The notes: generated by a model not told the origin, from the letters alone. 64,000 bases of DNA from Piliocolobus tephrosceles (GCF_002776525.5 NC_045438.1:146422095-146486094), one strand, 5' to 3'. Counted from the first letter of the stretch, positions 1 through 12,290 are shown. A program made the numbers and translations.

Positions 1-961
1 AAAAAGAAGGGGTAGGGAGAAGGAATGTCTTTTCACTTACTTCAGCAGGATTCTTGGTAAGCATCATATAACACAACTGTGTTTCTGAAACATTTTTCAT
101 ATACTTCCTAAGTATTTCACGAACTCATATGAACACAGGGGGGAAAGTAAACTTACACAGGGCAGGAAAAAGAGAAAAGTTTTTTGGTGGAATTTGAATT
201 AATGAAAGTCCAAATAATGAAAAATAACTCTGCAGTCAGACTTCAGGACTTACTGGATGTTTTCCCTTCGAAAGAGTCCGAGGGTTACAAAAACTTCTTT
301 CCAGGGAAAACAACAAAACTCAAATGAATCCTGGGTTTTTCCTTTGAGGGAAAGTTTATTGTAAACAGAATTGTAAGGGAGGGAGAAAAGTGCCTATAGC
401 GAGCTCTGGCATTAATGAAAGCTTGCAGCCACCTTCAGAGCTGGTCCTGTCTGTCAGAGAGTCAAGAGTGCCCTGGAGGAGAAGTGCCTCCCACCACAAG
501 AGCCATGTTTGCCAGACAGAAAGCAAAGCCTGGGAACTCTTCCCCCAGAGCAGTCAGCTTTGGTTCCATTTCCTACCAGAGCAAGCAGACGGGAAGCATT
601 TCAGCCTGACAAAGAGGCATGCAGAAGCCAAGGCTAAAAGTAGACTGCCTTTCAGAGGTTCTAACGCTGAAAGAACGGAAACCATATGGGAATTACTTTA
701 TTATTCAGCTGAAGCCTTCAGGTGGCTTTAAATTAAAAGGAATATTGTCAACCACATCCCTGGGCTCTTTTTTTTTTCCTTTGGTCGCCTTCTCCAACCC
801 TCCCCCTCTTTTCTTTTTAAACTTTACAAGCACTGATTTAGCAGTGGAAATTCCCCAAATATAAATTAAGCATTATATCCACCCAAGAAATTCTTCCTGG
901 CACTTAACCAGTAGTCCAACATTAAAATCTCTCATATAATTCTTGGGAGAATAAATTACAG

Positions 962-962
<1 letters not shown>
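1..962. other. unique AT-rich sequence
   Basis: I recognise no repeat, RNA gene or exon here. The longest frame (390-731, plus) begins on GTG, overlaps other short frames and shows no family motif, so I treat it as chance. Confidence 0.6.
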
Positions 963-992
<30 letters not shown>

Positions 993-1000
993 GCGTGTGT
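963..1000. repeat. (TG)n(CG)n alternating purine-pyrimidine repeat
   Basis: A TG run passes into about six CG dinucleotides and back to TG. Alternating TG and CG steps are known to favour left-handed Z-DNA. The CG run has escaped CpG decay so far, which suggests a young or unmethylated tract. Confidence 0.9.
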
Positions 1001-1289
1001 ACATACTTTGGGTTTTTTTCCTTCTTTAGAACTATGCTTCATTATATAAAGATATTCACTGACAATTAGACATACAGTGTCAGAAGGGATGTAATTTCCC
1101 TATAGGTATTTAACAATAATGAAATGTAGGTCACATCCCTAAAAAATGATGTCCAATTTTTTGTGCATCAATAACTACCACATGTATAGATTTTCCACTG
1201 CTGCTGCCACCATCACAACTGTGAACATCCCCTCCACAGCCCAACATTGAGGCTTAACTCCTACAACTCTAAAGAGATAAGAATGCTGA

Positions 1290-1690
1290 CTGCGTTACTT
1301 AGGACAGGCTGGATAATGCTGCAGGAACACACCACCTCCACCTAAATCCCCATGACTTGTAGTAATTGAAGCTTACTTCTTGCTTCCATGACATGTTCAA
1401 CCTCAGTCGGGAGGTCTTTCCATCACAGCCCCTCATCACAGGACCAGACTGTGTAGGCTCTCTCTTGGCCTGTGCTTCAACCAATGTAGGGGGAAGGGGG
1501 TGAAGCAAATCACATGGCGACTCTTAACGCTTCATCTGGGAAGTGACACATGTGACCTCTGCCACATTTCATGGCAAGTCACTTTCATGGTCATGCCTAG
1601 ACTTAAAGGAGGCAAGAAAGTACAACTGTACTGAGTATCCCCAAGGAAGGCCATCAGGATATCTGTGAGCCTCCCTAATGACCAGAGGAG
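1290..1690. repeat. possible old interspersed repeat, family not assigned
   Basis: Phrases such as gctggataatgctgcagg and gggaagtgacacatgtgacc resemble a dispersed mammalian repeat that I cannot name. No clear ends or target duplications are visible. It could be a degraded LTR or DNA transposon. Confidence 0.3.
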
Positions 1691-1710
1691 TCTCACAAAG
1701 GCTTGAAAGA

Positions 1711-1726
1711 AACACACACACATGCT

Positions 1727-1767
<41 letters not shown>
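1711..1767. repeat. (CA)n microsatellite
   Basis: Two CA blocks are separated by the interruption catgctga, with the longer uninterrupted block at 1729-1767. Frames read through it on both strands are simple-repeat peptides. Confidence 0.95.
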
Positions 1768-1769
<2 letters not shown>

Positions 1770-2002
1770 ATACCAGAGCACATAAAGACTATCATTTGAT
1801 TCCTAAGGCACACAGATCCTATCTTCTTCTTATTTACATTCCTAGCGCCTGGTGCAGGGAACTCAATGTCTCCTTGACAAAAGAAAGAACAGAGCAGTGG
1901 GGCCAAGTGTCTCTGATAGGTCTCACTTCTTAGCATCCCAGGGTTAATATGGCAGGTTAAGCTGGAAATTTCTTTCTGCTTTTAAAAACAATGATAACAA
2001 CA

Positions 2003-2298
2003 GGCTGGGTGTGGTGGCTCAGGCCTATAATCCCACACTCTGGGAGGCCGAGGCCAGCAGATCGGAGGCCTCGAGTTTGAGACCAGCCTGGCAAAACCTC
2101 GTCTCTACTAAAAATACAAAAATTAGCTGGGCATGGTGTAGCACACCTGTAGTCCCAGCTACTTGGGAGGTGGAGGCAGGAAAATCACTTGAACCCAAGA
2201 GGCAGAGGTTGCAGTGAGCTGAGATGGTGCCACTGCACTCCAGCCTGGGCGACAGAGCAAGACTCCGTCTCAAAACAGAAACATAAAGAAAAAAAAAA
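2003..2298 (+). mobile_element. Alu, full length, AluS-like
   Basis: The element starts at the head motif ggctgggtgtggtggctc and has the left arm, middle A-rich linker, right arm and an impure A tail (aaacataaagaaaaaaaaaa). Scattered substitutions suggest intermediate age. Confidence 0.93.
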
Positions 2299-2471
2299 TG
2301 GAAAAAAAGAATGAGTGACATCATCTGTGTTCTTTAAGTACATCTCTGGTTCTCTATAGGACAGTGAAGGAGTGTTTAGTCTCTAGTAAACTTATTGAGA
2401 CAGAAATTCATAAAGATACATGCAAGAGTTTCCCTGCTAATCACTTAAAAGAAACCAAGAGAATATTTTAT

Positions 2472-2565
2472 CACTCACCTACCCCTTAACACAAATGCAA
2501 ACTTTTTTTCCCATTAAGCACTCACCTACCCCTTAACACAGATGCAAACTTTTTTTCCCATTAAG
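2472..2565. repeat. 47-bp tandem duplication, two copies
   Basis: The unit beginning cactcacctacccctta occurs at 2472-2518 and 2519-2565. The copies differ at one base (acaaatg versus acagatg), and a third partial start (cactca) follows at 2566. Near identity implies a recent event. Confidence 0.95.
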
Positions 2566-3162
2566 CACTCAGGGACAGAATATTCCATTTTAACACGAAT
2601 AACTCTCTCTTCACTTAGTACATATGAAACAGCAAAAGAGTATCTATATAAATCTTGCTTTCCCAAGAAATAGTCCAAAAAAAATGTGTTATCTTAGAGA
2701 GAAGCTAGAAGGTCAAATGGGAAAAGAGACACAGAAGAAGAACCTTATTTTCTCCAGCTCAGAAATACTTCCCTACCATTCCTTCTCTGGTACATTAACC
2801 TCGCCCTATACCCTGAACTTTTAATGAGGAAGAGTGAAAGAAATTTATTGGTGGGAGACTTAGGAAGCTTTTAGTAATGTTAGAATAGTGCTTACTGTTT
2901 ACTAGATACATGGAGAGACTTAAATAAAAAATTCATGCCAACAGTATCTGTACAAGCAACCAGCTGTTCTTATTTATTCCAACAGACATGGTTACATAGA
3001 ACTCCAAGCTCTATTATCCAGGCTCAGACGGCCACTCTGGCAACAACTGCATAGGGTTTGAAGTACTTCAGGTCCCAGAACAAGCCCTTCATTTCACAGA
3101 GAAGTGCTGAAGATAGTTTATTCCAGTAAGAACTCAAAATTCTACCCAAAAGCTATCACCAC

Positions 3163-3180
3163 GGGGGGGCGGGGGGGAGG
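3163..3180 (+). other. putative G-quadruplex
   Basis: Seven G, one C, seven G, then AGG. The two runs can supply four G-triplets with one-base loops. It lies in otherwise unremarkable unique DNA. Confidence 0.6.
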
Positions 3181-3575
3181 ACGACGACAAAAAAAACCCT
3201 CACCAATCTTTCCGGCTCAGCTCCTAAATTAAAGTTTCTTTCTCCCTCTCATGCCCGAGACTAACCAGAACCCACCAGCTCTGTCATCCATGACTGACTC
3301 CATTACATGAAACAGGACCAGAGACTGATAATCCCAGTCTAGCAGAGTCTCTCCATGGTAAACTTTGAGAGAATTCATATCCTCCCATCCTAGAGTGACT
3401 TTGTATACAGGCATCTCATTTGAAAGGTGTGTGAGCACTCTTTTTTGTTATTTTTACTTTCTGATCAATACCAGTAAATGCCTGAGAACTGTATAATTAT
3501 GAGAAAGCAGCTCTAGAGAATACTAGCTTTCATGTATTGAAAGGGACTAGTGCAAAGGCAGCAACTACAGTAACA

Positions 3576-3668
3576 ACTGACATTCATGAGTGTTTTCTAA
3601 AGCACTGGGTTTTATGCCACAAGCTTCATCATCTCACTTAAACCTTAAAATAACCCTATGACATGTGC
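3576..3668 (-). mobile_element. MIR fragment
   Basis: Weak similarity to the reverse complement of MIR is visible: cattcatgagtgttttcta, then catctcacttaaaccttaaa and ataaccctatgac. Confidence 0.5.
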
Positions 3669-3689
3669 TTAGTAATTTCATTCCAAAGA

Positions 3690-4307
3690 GTGCAGTATGG
3701 GAAGAAGTTGGGGGAAGGCAAGTTTGCAGTGAAGAGACTTGGCACCATGCCCTCAGCCAGGTGATCAAGGTCAACATCTATAGTGATATGTCATGGTGAT
3801 CACAGGTACTCTTGATATGATGATAGAGAATGGTGCTTCACCTCTGTGGTCTTCCTCTCAAAAACCCATAACCAAGTCCAATCATGAGATAAATCCCAAT
3901 CAAAGGACATTCTACAGAATATCTGACTAGCACTCCTCAAAACTGTTAAGCTCATTAAAACAAGGAAAGGCTGAGAAAAACCTCATAGTTCAGAGGAATC
4001 TAAAGAGACATGACTACTAAACGCAGTGTGGTATCCAGTATGACCCCGGAACAGAAAAAGGACATTAGGGAAGAGCTAGTGAAATATAAAGATCAAAAAA
4101 AAAAAAAAAAATACTCCAAACCGTGGAGTTATTTAATAGGAAAGTCCCGATGTTGAATTTTTAGTTTTGACAAGCATACATAATAAGGTAACAATAAAAG
4201 AAATCAGGCAAGGGATGTAAGACTATACTCTTCCTATTTTTACTACATTTCTGTAAATCTAAAACTACTTAAAAATTAAAAGTTTATTAAAAAAAAAAAA
4301 AAAAAAA
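3690..4307 (+). mobile_element. L1M (L1ME-like) 3' end
   Basis: The order of phrases matches the 3' end of an old L1: aatggtgcttcacctctgtgg, ggacattctacagaatat, aaaaaggacattaggg, then ttctgtaaatctaaaactac and an A tail at 4289-4307. An internal 17-base A run (4095-4111) is a secondary expansion. No ORF remains. Confidence 0.8.
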
Positions 4308-6499
4308 CTCTGAGGATGATTCTCTTATCTCCATTCTAGAGATGAAAAGTTATAGGTTCAAAAACTAACTTCTCAACGTTATAATACAGAGCAAAAGAAC
4401 CCTTCAGATATGCCTACTTCGCACTTAAGCTATCAGTGGAATAGGGCTGTGGGATAGGCCCTTGCATAAGACTTATAAAAACTACTTATGCCAGATACAT
4501 GCTGAGAAAATTAAACTGAAAGAATGTGTTTCACTTACATTCCTCATAATGATATGCTTTTATTTTAGCATATACTTTTAAGCAAAGGGGCCATAACATA
4601 CTTTCTAAATATTTCAGCTTTATTTTCCGTCACAGATTTCAATTACTCAGTCAATGCTATGTGATGATCACATTTAAACAAAATTAGCTTAGGATTTTGC
4701 CAAAATGTTGACATTTTAACATTCCCTGAGAGAAGGCGGCATCAGCCAATAGACCTTTCACCGTATAATGTCCTATCTTTTAGCTACTCTTACTTGTGAC
4801 ACCCACATTTTCTCTTCTGATACACTAACTGGATATTTTAGCGCTGGTGAACTCAGCCTCCTGCCATAACACAGGATCAGTGGGTTACAAGTTAGGGTGC
4901 CCTTCAAAAGAGAATGACTACATCAGTATAAAGAAAGGCTAGCTTATACTCCGAGTTTCTTCAGATCCTGAGACATAGAAGATCAGCTGTGGCTGCTCTA
5001 AAAATCTGAAGACAACTAAATGCCCTCTGAAATATAAATTCTAACGGTGTTATCTACCAAACCAATGTTTCCCACAGTGTGAAGCCAGCCTCTCTGGGAA
5101 AACTCCAATATCCTCCCAGGAAGGCTCAAGCAGTCCAAGACATATTCTTTTTTTCCTTGGGACTTGCCAAAATCAGACAGTAGGATTCAACAAATATTTC
5201 TAAATACTGTACTTAATATATTGTTCCCTGTGAGAATATAAAGTGGAAGTGATCCAGCAAGTAAGAAAACAGGCTGCCTTCTGTGTGTGATTAGATTAGC
5301 CTGCCTAAAGACATGTTTTTCTCAATGTTCTATTTACAAGTCTTTTTTTTTTTTTTAAAGGGCAAGTGATTTCTCGAATTATTGATTTTACTACTCAGGG
5401 CTTGTCTCAGGAAGAGCTAAATCTCTTTTTCTTCCCTTTGTACTTCAAACTATCCCAAGGCAATTTATTAAAGGCACCATGTCTGTTTTAACAAGAAGAT
5501 AGATGGAGAGAAGAAGGGGGAAGTGAAAATCACAATTTTCTCACAAAATCATAACAAAAGAGCAATAGAATAACCAATGGGCTAACTCTCCTGATTCAAT
5601 GGACAATGGAAATAGAGCCAAATCCAAAGTTTAACTTCTTCCCTTCACCAATCTATAGGAAAGAAAGAACCAAGTTCAAGAATCCATAATCATCCCCCAC
5701 ACAGGCAGAGAGAAGGCACAGACAAGCACACAAACACACACACGAAAAGCAACTTTGACACATTGGCACTGACCCAAAACAAACCCTTCCTCTCAAGAAT
5801 CTTTGCTATTTTTATAACTTATGAATAACGTTTTCAGAGTTTTGAAACTCAAAAAAATCCCTTCACTTTGGAGCTCTTCATGGTTCAGGCTGGAATTTTT
5901 TTTCTAATCACACCAGCAGGAGAAGTCATGTTAAGAGGTCATTTAAAGGATTAAACTTCTAAGATCATTTTCATGAGAAAGAGACTGGACATCAGGAGAA
6001 GACTGTCCTTTGGGTAGATTCTTAGGGACTCAGAGAAGCATTTAAACTCCTCAGTGAACATCTCCACATCAGCCTGAATCCTGACCCTCTTCCAGTCAGA
6101 CATCCCAAATCTAAACCTCCTATTTATAGCCTCAGAGTCTCAACATTCCAGGCAAGTGGACACTAAAGTCATCACACTCAATCTCCGCACCCCTGCAAAA
6201 TCTGTTCTTACTTCCCAAAGGACACCTGCAGAACATTAAACCAAGATTAAGTATTAAAGCCAAAACCTCACAAAATATGGAAAAGTCAGATTTTTCAAAG
6301 CATTTGCAAATAAGCTTTCTAATGTCCTTTAAAGTTTTTCATTAACGATAACAACTCTTCTCAATTTTTGCTTTTGACTTTCCAGACAATTCATGGTGTC
6401 AACTATCTACAGTATAGAAAAAGTTTCACACATTTAATATGTGAAACAGCATAAAGCAGATAAAACACATATGTAAAAATATGAAGCAAAATGTCAGTC
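4308..6499. other. unique AT-rich sequence
   Basis: About 2.2 kb with no recognised repeat apart from a T run at 5342-5356 and a few CA steps near 5730. A faint MIR-like signal at 4310-4400 is too weak to call. No open frame above 60 codons is convincing. Confidence 0.55.
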
Positions 6500-6515
6500 T
6501 GACATCATAATTTTT

Positions 6516-6811
6516 TTTTTTTTTTTTGAGATGGAGTTTCACTCTTGTCACCCAGGCTAGAGTGCAATGGCACAATATCGGCTCATTGCAACCTCCTCCT
6601 CCTGGGTTCAAGCAATTCTCCTGCCTCAGCCTCCTGAGTAGCTGGGATTACAGGCACCCACCACCATACCCACCTAATTTTTGTATTTTTAGTAGAGACA
6701 GGATTTCACCATGTTGGTCATACTGGTTTGGAACTCCTGACTTCAGGTGATCCACCTGCCTCAGCCTCCCAAAGTGCTGCGATTACAGGCATGAGCCACC
6801 ATGCTGGGCTG
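6516..6811 (-). mobile_element. Alu, full length, reverse orientation
   Basis: A poly-T run leads into gagatggagtttcactc and the element ends at catgctgggct. A 16-bp duplication, tgacatcataattttt, flanks it at 6500-6515 and 6812-6827. It is perfect, which fixes the insertion boundaries. Confidence 0.96.
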
Positions 6812-6827
6812 TGACATCATAATTTTT

Positions 6828-8203
6828 ACCTGCCCATATTACTTGCATATTCATATTACTAACTCTCTATTGGCAAAGCTACATTGATGCAGAATATCAA
6901 ACAAAACGGATTCAGCAATTCATGTGAAAAGTACATAGCAACGTGACCAGAGTCTTGTCCAGTACCCGGCACAGAGAGGCACAGAAATATTTGTGGAACT
7001 AATTAATCAATCACTAGTCTTTAATACTTTCTGCTAAGCCATCATCTAGGGAAAAAAGAAGAATAGAAAAGAAAGAAACCTCTCTCCTTTCCTCGTCTTC
7101 ACAAATATCTCTAGGTAACTTATGAGTATACTCCCAAAATGCTATTTCCATGTTTGCCATTTTCTGTATTTAATGTGCAGGTAATACACTTGAATGTTAG
7201 AAAATTATAACAACAGATAGGCAAGATAAAGCCATTTAATTATTCTCTAATCACACAGCTGTAACAACTTTTAGGTTTATATAAATCTCACAAACTATAA
7301 TATATCTGCACATACTGAATGCATGAAACACTGACTTGTTAGTTTTTTTAAAAAACAGGGTCTTAGAGAAATCTACACCACTGCTTAATGCCTCACTTGG
7401 TATTTTATTGCACATTTCTACTACAGTTTATTTGACCACTGTAATATTGTTTAGACATTTCTAGCAAAATATATTAAAAGTAAGTAAGTTTGCGATCAAG
7501 CATTCTTGTAGCTAAATTTTTTACACATTTGATCACTGTCTGAGAAAAAATTTGCCTAGAAGCTGAACTGCTGAAACTCTGAGTAAGAATATTTTGTGGC
7601 TTCTGATTTTACATATCATGAAATCATCTTCAGAGTATATAAAAAATTTTCCCCAAAATAGCATGATTTTTCCTTACCCATAGTAATACTGGTTTTTATC
7701 ATTATTCTCCAACTGAATCAGTTTAGCAGTTTAAAAGTATGTCTTGTTTTACTTTACATTGCTTAAAGAAAGGGTGATTGTTTCACATATTTAAATGTAA
7801 ATAATATGTATAATATTTTGAAGTGTCAGCTCAAAGTAGACACTCATAACCAAGAGCAGGTACTAGAAGCCTTGAGAGACTGGCCACTTTTTACAAAGCA
7901 CAATATATATTGAAGTCTTGGTATTAACTGTGTCTGTATGTTTAAAATTAAGATTGCTCAAAGCTTTTGTGAAAATTTTCTAAACCTCAATACATATCAA
8001 GATGGTTCAACAGGATGAGATATGCATTTTTTTACTAGCCCCTTCACCCTATCAGCAGGTATTTTAAAATATCTAGATATTCACATTCTCTCTTTATCTC
8101 ATGGCCCACTTGAGTTTTGCTTTAAATTGGTGCCTGTGTTGATGTATGCACACACATATTTACATATACATATATGTGTGTACACATATATCTACTCTAC
8201 ATA
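6828..8203. other. unique AT-rich sequence ending in a TATG/CA-rich tract
   Basis: No repeat is recognised until an irregular cacacatat / tatatgtgtg tract at 8147-8200. That tract is the left edge of the inserted duplicate module. Confidence 0.55.
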
Positions 8204-8428
8204 TGCAAACTCCACCTCCTGGGTTCAAGCGATTCTCCTGCCTTAGCCTCCTGAGTAGCTGGGATTACAGGTATGTACCACCACACCTAGCTAATTTTTG
8301 TATTTTTAGTAGGGACAGGGTTTCTCCACATTGTCTAGGCTGGTCTCAAACTCCTGACCTCAGGTGATCCGCCTGTCTCAGCCTCCTAAAGTGCTGGGAT
8401 TACAGGCATTACCACCGCGCCCAGCCTT
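8204..8428 (-). mobile_element. partial Alu inside a duplicated module (copy A)
   Basis: This is the 5' two-thirds of a reverse Alu without poly-T or target duplication. It shares non-consensus bases with the Alu at 10176-10490 (gccttagcc, agtagggacaggg, cctcctaaagtgc) and the same unique downstream flank to 8457. It was copied as DNA and not inserted by retrotransposition. Confidence 0.85.
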
Positions 8429-8592
8429 GTGTGGTTTTTTAAAACCACTCCATACATAAATATTTGATATATGTTGATAGATACGTATACACACATATGC
8501 ATACATACAGAGATTCAAGACCTTACATTTTCCCCCTTAGGGTTAGCAAATCAATTAATACTAATGCTGTCTTGTTTACTATTTTATCTAAT

Positions 8593-8895
8593 TTCACTTA
8601 TTTATTTATTTTTGAGACAGTCTCGCTCTGTTGCCCTGGCTGGAGTGCAGTGGCACAACCATGGCTCACTGCATTTTCGACCTCCCGAGCTTAAAGGATC
8701 TTTCCATCTCTGCCTCCAAGTAGCTGGGAGAAGAGGGGGACACCACCACACACAGTGAATTTAAAAAAAAATTCTTTTAGAGACAGTGTCTCCCTATGTT
8801 GCCCAGGCTGATCTTGAACTCCTGGGCTCAAACAATCTTCCTGCTTCAGCCTCTCAAAGAGCTGGTATTATAGACCTGAGCCACCACACCCAGCC
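8593..8895 (-). mobile_element. AluJ-like, reverse orientation
   Basis: A diverged Alu with a ttatttatttattttt tail. The 17-bp repeat tcttgtttactatttta at 8570-8586 and 8896-8912 is the target duplication. It is perfect despite the element's age, with an 11-bp degenerate stretch between it and the tail. Confidence 0.9.
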
Positions 8896-8912
8896 TCTTG
8901 TTTACTATTTTA

Positions 8913-10160
8913 AAGGAGTAATCCCAGGGGTATTCTCACTGCAAAACACCACAGAAAGAAAATAAAACACTATTTCTCCCAGATTCTTCTACTCGCCATT
9001 AAACAAGTGAGTAAACAGCAAAGAAGCCTACTTCAGAACGATCTGACCTGCTCACCCCACTGAGCTGCCAAGAGCTGCACCCGCTGTGTCCCACAAGCAT
9101 GACAGGTTCAGCTCTGCAGGGAGCGGGCACAGCCCCACACAGTCATCGTAACCGACATCTGTGGGCAAGACGCCGAGGTGCACCTCAATCACGTGTGCCT
9201 GTCACAGAGTACTCACTCACGCACCTGCTTCAACCGTGTGAGCTCAGCCTGTGGGTTTTCCTTGATTGATGTTGGTGTAACTGCTTCACGCTCTCCGTGG
9301 GTGAAGGGAAGTGGGCTCTGCTCAGAGCAGTTTGTGGTGCTTCGCACTTCCACTTGACATTACACAAGGAATAGCAAGTTACAGAGGTAGGCACACGCCT
9401 GCAGGCTCTCCACACCCTCACTGACGGATGGAGAAGGCATCGAACCTTAAAATAAAACAACAATGAAATAGGGGCTTTGAGAACCAGGAAACAAGCAGGC
9501 GAAGGAAGCATCTGTCTCTTTCACTCCGAGCCAACCCCAGATGAGTCACACGCGTGCGTGCGCACGCGCACACGCACACACACCATGCCCACCAGAGGAC
9601 CACCGATTTCACCACCTCTAGGCCTTCTTAGAGGCTTTTAATGTTTCTTGACTACGCAAATTTGTTCTTTGCCCAAACTATTACAATATTCATGAAATCA
9701 TTCTGACCTAGAAAAAAAGAGAAAAAAATGACTATTTGAGCAAATTTCACAACTTTCAACAAGGTTCAATCTACCCTAACTAAGAACAGGTTTCAATAAA
9801 TCGTGCCCATGTGTACAACTTTTCAACTTTTTTATATTCATTTCTTATTTTCAAAGTAAATATTCAAGTCAGTTAAGTTAAAACACCTGATTTTAGATCT
9901 CTGGAACCCGACAACTGCCATACAAGTTCCCAGGTGAGTGATCTGAAAACACTCCATGGTCTTCAGTCACCCCCACGCTTGGCTCTCCTTTTCGCTGCCT
10001 CTACTCCTCTACTAAGAGATTCGAGGCAATAACTACAATATCAGAAAACTTACTTTCTTATTAAGAAAGCCTGATTATAAGAAAACTCAAAGCAGAAAAT
10101 ATCTGCATGTGTTAGAAAAGCATATGCAAAAGGAAAAAATCCACCAATCAGATGCCCAAA
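8913..10160. other. unique sequence with a GC- and CpG-richer island
   Basis: Bases 9025-9450 are clearly richer in G+C and CpG than their AT-rich surroundings. They contain no recognised repeat and no splice-bounded frame. An AP-1 type motif TGAGTCA lies at 9542-9548. The rest is ordinary AT-rich DNA. Confidence 0.5.
9547..9584. repeat. CG/CA alternating repeat
   Basis: An almost perfect alternation of purine and pyrimidine (cacgcgtgcgtgcgcacgcg, then CA repeats) gives Z-DNA potential. CpG content is unusually high for primate non-coding DNA. Confidence 0.85.
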
Positions 10161-10175
10161 CTTGTGTGGTTTTTT

Positions 10176-10490
10176 TTTTTTTTAATTTTTATTTATTTAT
10201 TTATTTTTGAGACAGAGCCTCACTCTGTTGCCCAGGCTGGAGTGCAGTGGCACCATCTCAGGTCACTGCAAACACCATCTCCTGGGTTCAAGCGATTCTC
10301 CTGCCTTAGCCTCCTGAGTAGCTGGGATTACAGGCGCGTGCCACCACACCCAGCTAATTTTTGTATTTTTTAGTAGGGACAGGGTTTCCCCACATTGGCC
10401 ACACTGGTCTCAAACTCCTGACCTCAGGTGATCCACCTGCCTCAGCCTCCTAAAGTGCTGGGATTACAGGCGTGAGCCACTGCGCCCAGC
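10176..10490 (-). mobile_element. Alu, full length (source copy B of the duplicated module)
   Basis: A reverse Alu with poly-T and a ttatttatttattttt tail. The duplication cttgtgtggtttttt flanks it (from 10161 and at 10491-10505), so this copy is at its original insertion site. Confidence 0.95.
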
Positions 10491-10522
10491 CTTGTGTGGT
10501 TTTTTAAAACCACTCCATACAT

Positions 10523-12120
10523 CTCGGTGGTGGACCTAGAGAAGTTCTAGCAAAAATGTAACTGTTGCTTTCACTTGAGCTATGTGAAACTGTCTTTTTT
10601 TAACCCTTGAAATACTGACCATTTCAAGGGATTCACCTAAATATTTTCTCAGACTTACACATGCCACAATACTTTTGGTGATTAGGACAAAAGGTTTACA
10701 AAGGACAGGGAATCTTCATTCTCTGCATCCTCTCCTTTTCATCCACATTCTTTCCTCTTTTATTATTCACTGCCTTCACTCAAGTGGGCAGCAGCAGATA
10801 GAGGAAGGAATGGGAAGGGACCCTGAGCAATCACCTAGAACCGGACCTGGATTTCAGCCCAATTTTAGGTTCCAGAGGTAGTCCTATTCCTCCATTTACA
10901 AAAATGTCAAAAAACAAACAAACAAACAAAAACCTAGGGCTCTGAAAACAATATTTTATCTTCTCACATCTTCCGTTTCAGGGTCTTCCACTCTCATGTT
11001 GAGGTTCACTCACTCAGGGTGGGCTTAAGATCACATTTGAAACGTAACTGGTTATCTACAAACCTGGTTGGATTTTTGGACTCCATAACTCATGTAATCA
11101 CAAGTCGCTTTTTACCTTTAACATCTATTGTCTCCTACTGGTCCCTGAGCTGCCTTAACATTTTCTAGCCACCTTGCCTTCTTCTAGAAAGCATTTTATT
11201 GAAAGATGCAAGTTTCCCAGTCACTTTCAGAAGCAGAAGAAGAAACTACTACACTGGTATCCCTTACCATTTTGAGGTAACTTAAATGCAAGACTATGCA
11301 TTTAAGTGAAATATCCACATCTAAAGGAAACCCATCTACGCAGGAAGTATAAAAATAGGGGGGGAGAACCTGTTTTTCTGAACCATGACTATAATAACCA
11401 GGTAGTCCCTGCCCCCAGCTGGTGTGGCATCAAAAGACGTACTGAAACTTTCTGATAGATGTCAAAAGTCAGACATTAGAGAACTGATGCCAACTGAATG
11501 CAATACTGTAGGGGAAACATCCTTAAAAGTTTTAAAGAATCTGTGTGCACAAAATGCTGACAAACCTTCAACGCAGCATTGCAAGCCTAACAAAAGCTAC
11601 ATTCCATGCCCACCTCTAAGGAAATCTATTAATTTCTATAGGGCTTTCATTTCTTTACCTTTCCTTCCATGAGGATACAGCACATGTTCCATGTATAGGA
11701 TTACCGTCAGTCTGATTTTTAATGTGATTGGGGTGGGGTGAGGGGCAGAAACTTCAGGAAAGTAGATGCAAAACTACAAAGTCTTGACTCCGTCAAAAGG
11801 AAACTAAGAGTCCACCTAATATGAACTAAATTATAAGATTTTTCTCTCTTCAAATTGTGCTACCCTTAAGAAATCTGTTTCTATTGGATTTTTTTCCCAT
11901 AGAAAAACTACATATTTTATTGTAGAATAAAACCTGAAATATGGGAAGCTGAGGCACAGGTTTCCTCCTTTGCTCTGAGTAACAGAAGTGTTTATCAAAT
12001 TTTGTAACATGCTCAATAGGACACTAAAGGATTGGTATCAACTCACCTATGATACACAGCAACTGAAAACGACAGTAACAGCAAATGTGCACAGCAATCC
12101 TCCTGTGTATGCACATAGTT
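10523..12120. other. unique sequence
   Basis: No interspersed repeat is recognised. There is a short AAAC repeat at about 10912-10931. The 82-codon frame at 11424-11672 starts on GTG and has no supporting splice or promoter context. Confidence 0.55.
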
Positions 12121-12290
12121 GTTTTAGAAACTTTAAATACGCTGTTTTGCTTAATATTCCTTCCAGCTACCATGAGAGTGCAGAGTATATTCCTATTCTA
12201 CTCTGGAGGAAACTACGGCTCAGAAAGTTTAATAATTTCCCCAATGGATAAAGCTACCTCTGAAGCTGAGATTCTAATCCATTATTTCCC
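12121..12290 (-). mobile_element. MIR fragment
   Basis: The reverse complement of MIR is recognisable in the sequence: a cattttacagatgagg-like stretch reads ctactctggaggaaactac, followed by ggctcagaaagtttaataat. Confidence 0.55.

Larger units (their letters stand above)
2299..3575. other. unique sequence
   Basis: No interspersed repeat is recognised. It contains the 47-bp tandem duplication and the G-run listed separately. The short frames are not gene-like. Confidence 0.6.

Noticed and set aside
390..731. 113-codon plus frame
   Set aside because: GTG start, overlapping frames, no recognisable domain or splice context.
1532..1936. 134-codon minus frame
   Set aside because: The middle is a translated CA repeat (a run of V and C residues).
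2472..2565. CRISPR-like direct repeat
   Set aside because: It has two adjacent copies without spacers in primate DNA; it is a simple tandem duplication.
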